Shown: piece after piece, positions 8,011 to 14,867 of the stretch
Layout of the letters: each line of letters begins with the position of its first letter
Numbering within the stretch: position 1 is the stretch's first letter
Assembly: GCA_016901395.1 (NCBI GenBank)
Contig: JAEAMQ010000022.1
Span: forward strand, 1-41,210
From: Prevotella sp.
GTDB lineage: Bacteria; Bacteroidota; Bacteroidia; Bacteroidales; Bacteroidaceae
DNA length: 41,210 nucleotides
Direction of reading: 5' to 3'
Position numbers and translations under genes: made by a program
Notes under the pieces: generated by a model
Database searches by the model: none
What the model was told of the DNA's origin: nothing
What the model saw: the letters and a program-made list of their open reading frames with translations, nothing else

Positions 8011-8093
8011 AGATATGATAGTAATCGCATCACGATTAGGGCCTAATCGTGATGCGATTACTATCTAATCGTCGCACGAATACTATCTAATCG
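8011..8093. repeat. 22-bp periodic dyad repeat, locus 1
   Basis: Three 17-bp units of the form CGATTA-N5-TAATCG start at 8033, 8055 and 8077, exactly 22 bp apart. Their loops are GGGCC, CTATC and CTATC, and the third has one arm change (CGAATA). A fourth, half-decayed unit (right arm intact) ends at 8027, in the same register. The spacers are five bases. The array lies between the start of the LacI gene and the end of the response-regulator gene. The rest of 7832-8148 shows no gene. Confidence 0.85.
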
Positions 8094-8148
8094 CAAGGCC
8101 AAAACGATGCTATCATTCCAGCCTTAGCATTTTGTACGAAAAAAATCA

Positions 8149-8787
8149 TCAGATATAATACTCAGCAGAGTCCACCAATCCAGCTCGAAGTGCGTATTTA
8201 GTGGCTTCGCGCGCATTGTTCACCCCGAGCTTGCGAAAGATATTTTTACGATGAGTGTTGACGGTGTGAAAACTTGAAAACCGCTGGTCAGCAATCTCAC
8301 GGGTGGTCATCCCGAGTGCAATGTCACGCAGAATTTCAGTCTCAGTCTTGGTGAGCTTCACCCTTTCTTCGTGCACAGGTTCTTGAGCAAGCAGCAGTTC
8401 AGTCATGTGCTGACAGATAAACCTGCGATGATGAATGGCATAAGACAGTGCCTCGTTGATTTCAGACAATGGCGAATCTTTCATAAGAATACCGAATTGA
8501 CTGCTGGAAGCCATTACTTTTCGAGCAAAATCCACACTGAGGTCTTCGCTGAACAACAGCCAGCTCGACTGATGAAAACGCTGCCCAAGTATCAGAAGTT
8601 CTTCCACGTCGTTCATGTCAAACAGCGTATAGTCGAGCACTACAACCCCATTGGGCGAAGCCTGGAGCTCCTGTATAAGCTCTGTCTTGTCCTCAACATA
8701 TTTGTAGTCTACACCCTCTATGTTTCCGAGGAGAAACATCAAACCCGCACGGCTGATGTCCTGATTGTCTGCCAATAAAATTTTCAT
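8149..8787 (-). CDS. LuxR/NarL-type response regulator
   Basis: A 212-residue two-domain regulator. The receiver domain (about residues 1-120) has the phospho-acceptor D52 in VVVLDYTLFD, a Ser at 80 and the conserved Lys 103. The output domain (about 143-205) is a LuxR-type HTH (LTKTETEILRDIALGMTTREIADQ). No histidine kinase is encoded in the window, so the partner is elsewhere or absent. It follows the DUF5686 gene by 64 bases on the same strand and may be the last gene of the block starting at 14724. Its targets are not visible. Confidence 0.9.
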   Translation of the reverse strand: MKILLADNQDISRAGLMFLLGNIEGVDYKYVEDKTELIQELQASPNGVVVLDYTLFDMNDVEELLILGQRFHQSSWLLFSEDLSVDFARKVMASSSQFGILMKDSPLSEINEALSYAIHHRRFICQHMTELLLAQEPVHEERVKLTKTETEILRDIALGMTTREIADQRFSSFHTVNTHRKNIFRKLGVNNAREATKYALRAGLVDSAEYYI

Positions 8788-8851
8788 CTCTCTTTCTCCT
8801 TATCTCTAACCACTTCTCCTACCCCATGCCACGGGCAATACGCCTTTATGC

Positions 8852-11449
8852 TTAGAAGGTCATTCTGAACATAAATCTGACTCCGTGACGACTACTCGTA
8901 GGCAGAGAGGTGTAATTGCACCGGTGCACATACTCCACATGCAACACTTTGAAGATATTGTGTATACCAGCCACCCACTCCACATACGGGCGTTTGGGAT
9001 CCATCACATAGCATCCCTCAGGAAACTGCATCAATATATCACTGCCTGCATTTTGTTCCAGGTAAGGGTTGTTCTTTTGGGTCAAGTCGCCCCATAGACA
9101 TTTCACACCAATATACTCTCTCCATTTCAACTTCTTCAACAGAGGAATACGATTGAAAATCTTACCATTCAAATCCCATCCTACATCCAAACTTGCATAG
9201 CGGTCATTGAGAAATTCCATATTGTTGATGAGGTTGAACGACTCATCCTCAATAATATAGCTCAGATTGGCAGCCGGCATGATGAGCAAAGGATAGGGCA
9301 CACGGTTCCACTGTGCTCCGGCCTTGATGTAGGTATCTATCTTACCCCAGCTCTTCATCCATATACGCTTATAGATGTTAGCCTCGGTGAGGTTGTAATT
9401 ATATTGTCCGCCAAGCACATTTTTCAGTCCCATCGTGTGTTGTATCATCAGCACCGGTGCATCCAGATTGATAGGAATACGACGCTGCTTGGTATTGATA
9501 TATGTACGTCCGGGCGACAGGAGGAATTGAAGACTCAACTCCGTTGTGCGTATCTTGCCGTTATGCAACTGATCGCCCACCACCACATTGTCAGGAAACG
9601 TGAATACCGTACCACTGCTCAACTTGTGATAGAACAACCGTCCGGCAGCCTCGTTCTCTTCAGCCTTCAGCCCGATCGTGGTCTTCAATCCCCATTCCTG
9701 CTCATATTCAAACTTCAGTTCCTGTCTGTTGTAGAACATCATCTTGTCTACCGTTGCCCATTTAAAGGCGGTGAAGACGTTATCCTTGTCGGTATGTACA
9801 AACTTGTCCGACGGCGAGGTTATATCGTAGGTCGAGGTGAAGCTGATAGTACGACGGGGGAACTCGCGCGGCAGATAGTCTTTCTTATTGAACGAATAGG
9901 TGAGTTCACCTTTGTAATAGTTCTTTTTAGAATGCCATCCACGAGCGAAATAACCCGAGAGGAACCAATGTTTGTTGAAGTTTGCCGTGGTCTGCGCGCT
10001 GATACGCGTTCGCCATCCGTCGATGAAGTTCTTTGTTATCATCGTGTTCATAGGGCCTAAATCCACCTTACTCGGATGGTTCTCGTCACCGGTCTCCACA
10101 AAGTTTTCTACAAGAGCCCTCACGCCGAATATGATATACTTAAAGCCTTTGGTCTGCTCTATACGATGGATAAAGGCATCCATGGAGCTCTCCGCCTTGG
10201 TAAGTTCTACGCTACGATACTTATTCCAGAAAGCTTCATCACGCATCTGCGAGTTGGCCTCGCGTCGCTCCTTTGCTTTGCCTTTGAAGAGTTGCTTCGG
10301 CAATTCGTCAAACGCATAGTCACCTAATCGTGTTGTCCTGATGACCAATGCTTTAGAGAGAAAGCTGGAAATCTTCATTTCCACAATCATATCGTCGACA
10401 CTCAGTGCCCACTCACCGTTGGCCAACCGTCGATACTCTTGAGTGACCTGAAGGTTTTCTACGAAATTTACATCGCTTCGCTTGGGGATCGTTAAGTTGC
10501 AGCGCTTTACATGCAACGAAGAATCGGCCAATATGTACAATTCTCCACGGAAGCCGAAGTCCTGCTGGTTGTTGGGGAGAAACTGAAGATGATAACAAAG
10601 GTCATGATCTACGTAGACCGTATCCTCGATGTAATATCGGTAAAAAGCAATGGCATCCTTTCCTATCGGAGAGGTGAAGGGGTATTGCAGCAGCCTCACC
10701 TGATCATCGTAGATGTCAATATCGGTAAACACGTCCTTCATTGCTACGGTAAGGATATCTCCAGTCTGCAGCAATTGGTTGATACCCGTGGAACTTTGTC
10801 CTTGGATGATGTCCTTTTCAGACTTCGGGTCTTTGCGAAAGATGTGCTGGGTGACGGTCTCATCGACGCTGATGGGGAGTATCAGTTTGTTGTTGTAGGG
10901 GCAGGTCTCCACCTGATCGATCAGCCATTTGTGCTTCGAGATGAAGCCGGAGTCCATGTCGGCCTGTGTAATGTCGTTGACCGCACAGGTGAGTTTCTGA
11001 TACTTGGTGTATTGCAGATAGTCGTGATTTTGCAAATCGGTACGCTTTTTGGCTGCGATGACCCGCTTCATGAGTTCCACGGCCGGGTTGTTTTTGCGAC
11101 TGTATTTGCCACGGTTGGACCTCACCACCACCTCATTGAGCTGTTTGGTGTCGGGTTGCAGCTTCACATCGAGACGCGATGAAGTGCTGGCGGTGATGTT
11201 CACCGTCTTGGATTTATAGCCGACAGCAGAGAATGTGAGCTGCCATCCCTCATGTCTCTCGATGGAATATTCACCCTGTGCATTGCCGCTCACAGCCACC
11301 TGATGCCCCCGGTAGGAAGCACTGGGATACAACAGCGTATCGCCCGTAGCAGCATCCGTAATGACACCGCGAATCTGTCCACTGATACTTGTCACAAGCA
11401 TCAGTAACATAATTGTCAAAAACATCCTGAATCTTTTCATCCTTTTCAT
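8852..11449 (-). CDS. DUF5686 outer-membrane protein with CarboxypepD-like domain
   Basis: An 865-residue exported protein with a signal peptide (cleavage near TSISGQ), a carboxypeptidase-regulatory-like beta-sandwich (about residues 25-100, IRGVITDAATGDTLLYPSASY to VGYKSKTVNI) and a long DUF5686 region. The C-terminal part has alternating aromatic beta-strands ending in VRFMFRMTF, typical of an outer-membrane barrel with a terminal Phe. No TonB-dependent plug domain is seen, so it is not a SusC-type receptor. Its cargo is unknown. It lies 27 bases after the HAD gene on the same strand. A second ATG three codons in is also possible. Confidence 0.85.
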   Translation of the reverse strand: MKRMKRFRMFLTIMLLMLVTSISGQIRGVITDAATGDTLLYPSASYRGHQVAVSGNAQGEYSIERHEGWQLTFSAVGYKSKTVNITASTSSRLDVKLQPDTKQLNEVVVRSNRGKYSRKNNPAVELMKRVIAAKKRTDLQNHDYLQYTKYQKLTCAVNDITQADMDSGFISKHKWLIDQVETCPYNNKLILPISVDETVTQHIFRKDPKSEKDIIQGQSSTGINQLLQTGDILTVAMKDVFTDIDIYDDQVRLLQYPFTSPIGKDAIAFYRYYIEDTVYVDHDLCYHLQFLPNNQQDFGFRGELYILADSSLHVKRCNLTIPKRSDVNFVENLQVTQEYRRLANGEWALSVDDMIVEMKISSFLSKALVIRTTRLGDYAFDELPKQLFKGKAKERREANSQMRDEAFWNKYRSVELTKAESSMDAFIHRIEQTKGFKYIIFGVRALVENFVETGDENHPSKVDLGPMNTMITKNFIDGWRTRISAQTTANFNKHWFLSGYFARGWHSKKNYYKGELTYSFNKKDYLPREFPRRTISFTSTYDITSPSDKFVHTDKDNVFTAFKWATVDKMMFYNRQELKFEYEQEWGLKTTIGLKAEENEAAGRLFYHKLSSGTVFTFPDNVVVGDQLHNGKIRTTELSLQFLLSPGRTYINTKQRRIPINLDAPVLMIQHTMGLKNVLGGQYNYNLTEANIYKRIWMKSWGKIDTYIKAGAQWNRVPYPLLIMPAANLSYIIEDESFNLINNMEFLNDRYASLDVGWDLNGKIFNRIPLLKKLKWREYIGVKCLWGDLTQKNNPYLEQNAGSDILMQFPEGCYVMDPKRPYVEWVAGIHNIFKVLHVEYVHRCNYTSLPTSSRHGVRFMFRMTF

Positions 11450-11476
11450 TGAATAAGCGTCCTGCGACGATTGTAC

Positions 11477-12175
11477 TTATAATAACTGTGACAAGTCAGT
11501 GATGATCTTATCGGGCACAGACTCATCATAAGTCTTGTCGGTCCAGCCTTCGCCGGTAAACCAGACAGTGTGGCATCCAGCCTTGATGGCCGGCTCAATA
11601 TCTTTATAGAAGCTGTCGCCCACCACACATACTTCCTCTGGTTTCAGCCCTAACTTCTCCACACCAAGCGAGAATATTCGGGAGTCAGGCTTGCGAAATC
11701 CGACAACAGCCGACTCAACTACATCCTGAAAGAAACCATCAAGTCCAAACTCCCGCAAGACAACATTGATGTTTCCGTAGAAATTGCTCACAAGAACCAT
11801 CGGATATTTTGCGTGGAGCTGGGCCAAAACCTCACGACTGTGAGAAGTAATGTCCTTCACTTGCTGGTATAAATCTTCGAGAACTGCCTCGTGCTTGGCC
11901 TTAAACTCGGCCTCATCAGCGTCCCATTTGCCAGTGAAGCAGAGGCTTTCCATCTCCAGTCTGATTTTCACACTGAGTGTTTTGTAGAACGTAAAGTCGG
12001 GTCGGATGATGGGTTCCTTGCCCAAGGTGCGCTCGGCATAAACGTAGGCATCACGAAATTGCTGTTCGGTCACGGGCACTTGCTGTCGTTGGTAGGCATG
12101 CCACAACATCTGTCCCCAATGGCAACCGGCGGTATCGAGTGTGCCGCCGTAGTCAAAAATATATCCCTTGATCAT
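11477..12175 (-). CDS. HAD-superfamily hydrolase
   Basis: A 232-residue HAD phosphatase with motif I FDYGGTLD (nucleophile D8), motif II VLVSNF, motif III Lys in GFRKPD and motif IV VVGDSFYKD. The Asp usually two residues after the nucleophile is Gly here (D8-Y-G10-G-T12), as in some HAD members. A helical cap lies between motifs I and II. The substrate cannot be read. Placement six bases after the CDP-alcohol transferase gene suggests it removes a phosphate in that pathway, which is inference. Confidence 0.85.
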   Translation of the reverse strand: MIKGYIFDYGGTLDTAGCHWGQMLWHAYQRQQVPVTEQQFRDAYVYAERTLGKEPIIRPDFTFYKTLSVKIRLEMESLCFTGKWDADEAEFKAKHEAVLEDLYQQVKDITSHSREVLAQLHAKYPMVLVSNFYGNINVVLREFGLDGFFQDVVESAVVGFRKPDSRIFSLGVEKLGLKPEEVCVVGDSFYKDIEPAIKAGCHTVWFTGEGWTDKTYDESVPDKIITDLSQLL

Positions 12176-12181
12176 CTTATT

Positions 12182-13123
12182 CTATAGTTTTGTAATGGCT
12201 GTAATCTGTTGTTTGCAAAGTGTTTCATGTCTCTTGTGCATGTAGATATAGAGTATATTGAGAACAGTAATCTCAAAGACCATATATACCCAAGGACAGT
12301 TCAACAGGCAGGTTATATATAAAACGATGGCACGAGTGTTGAAAGTCAATATATTAGCATATGCCATCAGAGGCCTGCTGCCATCAAGAAACTGCTGGCG
12401 AATAGGCTCCATTGTTTCCTTACCCACCCTGTCTACAGTCTCTTTCCACATTGCAAAGAACTGCTGGAACTTCGGTGTACGCGTTTCTTGCTTCCTGCAA
12501 TAGCCCGCATAACTCTTGTAGAAGAGTTTAGCAAACAACTTAGACTTGGGAGTACTTTCATAGATAGCTTGCTGCTGTGTGTAGTTATCAAGCTCAGAGC
12601 CATCCTTACCTTTGAGGAAGAACAAATGAATCTGACGGTAATAGTCGGCTATCATGCTCTGGGGCGAATGGCTGAGAATGCCTGCAAGTGCAGCCAGACA
12701 CCATATTCCGATACCCCATCGGATATCAGTGCCGGGAATAAGCTGGCCTTGCATGCGCAGACAGAGGGCCACATAGATGGCGATAAACCATACATCTCCA
12801 GAGGCTCCGTCCAACACTCGTCCGACCAATGTCTTCTTTCCGGTCAGACGTGCCATCTGTCCGTCGGTCGAATCGCAGAAATCTGCCAATACCAACAGGA
12901 GCACTCCAATGATATTATGAGTCAGGTCGGTATAATAAAACATCCACCCCGCCCCTATTCCAAGAAAGATAGACAGCACGGTGATGACGTTGGGATGAAT
13001 GCCAAGCTTGTTCCAGAGCAATGCAAAAACAAGTCCGATAGGCCTGTTGAAGTGCACATCCAACCACTCTTCGGTGTCGTTGGATTTGAAAGAAGCCTGT
13101 AATAATTCTTTGAATGTAGCCAT
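12182..13123 (-). CDS. CDP-alcohol phosphatidyltransferase family protein
   Basis: A 313-residue polytopic membrane enzyme. Members of this family swap CMP for an alcohol to make phosphodiesters such as phosphatidylinositol phosphate, cardiolipin precursors or di-inositol phosphate. The signature is D84-x2-D87-G88-x2-A91-R92-x8-G101-x3-D105. The last Asp is at 110, one residue further than the usual x3 spacing. The N-terminal segment (NDTEEWLDVHFNRPIG...GIHPNVIT) resembles members that use soluble CDP-polyol donors. The ATG at 13123 is chosen over a TTG two codons upstream. It sits between an ATP-grasp gene and a HAD gene; the acceptor is unknown. Confidence 0.88.
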   Translation of the reverse strand: MATFKELLQASFKSNDTEEWLDVHFNRPIGLVFALLWNKLGIHPNVITVLSIFLGIGAGWMFYYTDLTHNIIGVLLLVLADFCDSTDGQMARLTGKKTLVGRVLDGASGDVWFIAIYVALCLRMQGQLIPGTDIRWGIGIWCLAALAGILSHSPQSMIADYYRQIHLFFLKGKDGSELDNYTQQQAIYESTPKSKLFAKLFYKSYAGYCRKQETRTPKFQQFFAMWKETVDRVGKETMEPIRQQFLDGSRPLMAYANILTFNTRAIVLYITCLLNCPWVYMVFEITVLNILYIYMHKRHETLCKQQITAITKL

Positions 13124-13168
13124 AATCAATTTAATTCTTTACTTATCTCTCGCAGGAGTCGTTCACTT

Positions 13169-13978
13169 TTATTTTATCATGATTTGTCGGGCGATAGCCT
13201 CTGCGGCCTCATCCTTGCATCGGGAGAAACTCGGCCAATCGTTGAAATCGATAATGAAGGATCTCCCATCTTCTGATATGATGACGTCTCCGCCATATAC
13301 AGACACTCCTGTCAGATTTGCCAAACGGATGATTTCCCGTCTCAGGGCCTCATGGTCAAATGGATAATGATGAGCTTTCCCATTATGTTCTTCGTCCCCA
13401 AACTTTGAGATACCATCGTCGTTAGGGTAGAAATACCGGAACATCCGGTCTCCGACACCATAGAATTTCACCAGATCTCCAGGGATATGAGCACTCACCA
13501 CCCATTCGTTGATGCCCCTTTCGTTGAATGCTTCCTCCGCTTTTTCCAAGGCTTCGCTGTTTTGACAGAACACCACATCGCCCTTAGACTGTGCAGATGC
13601 ATCCCCGCGCTTGAGCCAGAAACCATATTTTCCACTGACGGGAGGCATGTGAAAGTGGTGCTCACGCATCAACTCATCCAATACAGAACGCTGACATCTC
13701 ATGACACCCACAGGGGAATTTACAACCCGTCGGCCCTGTCGCTCCAATGAAGCCAATATCTGCAACGCATCTTCTGAGCGTGCCATAGAAACATAACACT
13801 CCGCCTCGACGGGATGGTTGGCAAATTCAGCCTCGTCCACCATGATTATCTTCTCATCAAGAGCAGCCTCTTGTTCTAACCATTTGCATACAGACTGAAG
13901 GATATCCCTGTCCTTTTCTATAGAGTTGGGGGAGAAACAATCATCACGTCTGATTGCAAGAAACTTCTTTAATGCCAT
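13169..13978 (-). CDS. ATP-grasp domain protein
   Basis: A 269-residue protein with an ATP-grasp layout: a pre-grasp part to about residue 85, NSPVGVMRCQRSVLDELM around 87-104, the ATP-contact Lys in WLKRGD (K123), VVSAHIPGDLVKFYGVG, and the metal-binding end VYGGDVIISEDG...IIDFNDWPSF (D231, D244, N246). ATP-grasp enzymes ligate or phosphorylate; the ending resembles both RimK-type ligases and inositol-phosphate kinases of this fold, and I cannot choose. Its ATG overlaps the stop of the nucleotidyltransferase gene by one base (TAATG), indicating translational coupling. Confidence 0.75.
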   Translation of the reverse strand: MALKKFLAIRRDDCFSPNSIEKDRDILQSVCKWLEQEAALDEKIIMVDEAEFANHPVEAECYVSMARSEDALQILASLERQGRRVVNSPVGVMRCQRSVLDELMREHHFHMPPVSGKYGFWLKRGDASAQSKGDVVFCQNSEALEKAEEAFNERGINEWVVSAHIPGDLVKFYGVGDRMFRYFYPNDDGISKFGDEEHNGKAHHYPFDHEALRREIIRLANLTGVSVYGGDVIISEDGRSFIIDFNDWPSFSRCKDEAAEAIARQIMIK

Positions 13979-14724
13979 TATTCCCTTACCTCTCTATGGT
14001 TGTTCAGGTTGATAAAATCCTCTGCTTTCTGAATATCTGAAGCATGATCAATATCCAAGACCTTGGTAAAATTATATGCTTTTAACTTCCTTCCGTCTGT
14101 CACCAACCCTCTCTGGAAGTTGCGCATACGGCTTTCGCCTCTATCCATACAGCCCTTCAAGGTATCAATGGCACTGCCGGTCAATCCATAAATGCCGCCG
14201 GAGATATACTGACAATGGTTGGAATTGTCATCATAGAAGCCTGTTATGTTCATCTTTGCATCTGTATTCACATACAAAGGTTTCTCATCATCGATAAAAT
14301 CCGTCACTCCCATGAGTCCGTCTCCACCGTCTTTTACAAACTGTTCGAACTTCGCAATATACTCTCCAAACTCTTCTTCCTTGAAAATGGTATCTACAGT
14401 TGTTAAGACAAACGGCCCATCTGTCAAGAAGGAACTTAACTCAAAGAACGAATGCATCGAACTTGGGGTAGTCCTGACAATATATTTCAAAGGAATCTTC
14501 TTGCCGCATAACCCATTCTCGGCTATCTCCTTCAAATGCTCACTGACATCAAGCGTCAAGTCATTACATATCACATCTATCTCTGATGCATGGCAATCCA
14601 TGAAGATACGAATAAGCCGATCTATCAAATGTTCGCCATTCACTTTAACCAAAGGTTTAGGCGACTGTATGCCTTCAGCCGCAAGTCGCAAGCCTTCTCC
14701 GGCTGCAATAATTGCAAATTTCAT
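13978..14724 (-). CDS. Nucleotidyltransferase (NDP-polyol or NDP-sugar synthase)
   Basis: A 248-residue enzyme of the sugar-phosphate nucleotidyltransferase family. The N-terminal motif AAGEGLRL (G9-x-G11-x-R13), the substrate loop SPKPLV and the metal-binding Asp in LTTVDT (D111) indicate an active NTP:phosphate-sugar transferase. Family members make NDP-sugars, CDP-choline or CDP-inositol. It is the first gene of a coupled run with an ATP-grasp protein, a CDP-alcohol transferase and a HAD phosphatase. The transferase two genes downstream would use a CDP donor, so CTP specificity is a reasonable inference. The promoter lies at 14750-14780. Confidence 0.82.
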   Translation of the reverse strand: MKFAIIAAGEGLRLAAEGIQSPKPLVKVNGEHLIDRLIRIFMDCHASEIDVICNDLTLDVSEHLKEIAENGLCGKKIPLKYIVRTTPSSMHSFFELSSFLTDGPFVLTTVDTIFKEEEFGEYIAKFEQFVKDGGDGLMGVTDFIDDEKPLYVNTDAKMNITGFYDDNSNHCQYISGGIYGLTGSAIDTLKGCMDRGESRMRNFQRGLVTDGRKLKAYNFTKVLDIDHASDIQKAEDFINLNNHREVRE

Positions 14725-14749
14725 TCTAATACCACGTTCAAATATACCG

Positions 14750-14780
14750 CAAAATTACTCATATTACATGATATGAGAAA
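14750..14780 (-). promoter_or_regulatory. Promoter of the nucleotidyltransferase operon
   Basis: On the minus strand, TTTC (14780-14777), 19 bp, then TAATTTTG (14757-14750). A second TAnnTTTG box (TATATTTG, 14746-14739) lies just downstream. It is back to back with the patatin promoter, 15 bases away. Confidence 0.6.
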
Positions 14781-14795
14781 ACTTTTTAGTATATT

Positions 14796-14826
14796 TTTGT
14801 TTTTTATTGAATTTTCCTTATATTTG
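14796..14826 (+). promoter_or_regulatory. Promoter of the patatin gene
   Basis: TTTG (14796-14799), 19 bp, then TATATTTG (14819-14826), a full Bacteroidetes-type match. The leader to the ATG at 14868 would be about 36 bases. Confidence 0.75.
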
Positions 14827-14867
14827 CACAATGATTAATTCCCAATATCATGACTGATTGCAACCCC

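Noticed and set aside
8011..8093. CRISPR-like array
   Set aside because: The repeated units are 17 bp with 5-base spacers at a 22-bp period, far shorter than CRISPR repeat-spacer units, and no cas gene is present. Dyad symmetry within every unit points to another kind of element.
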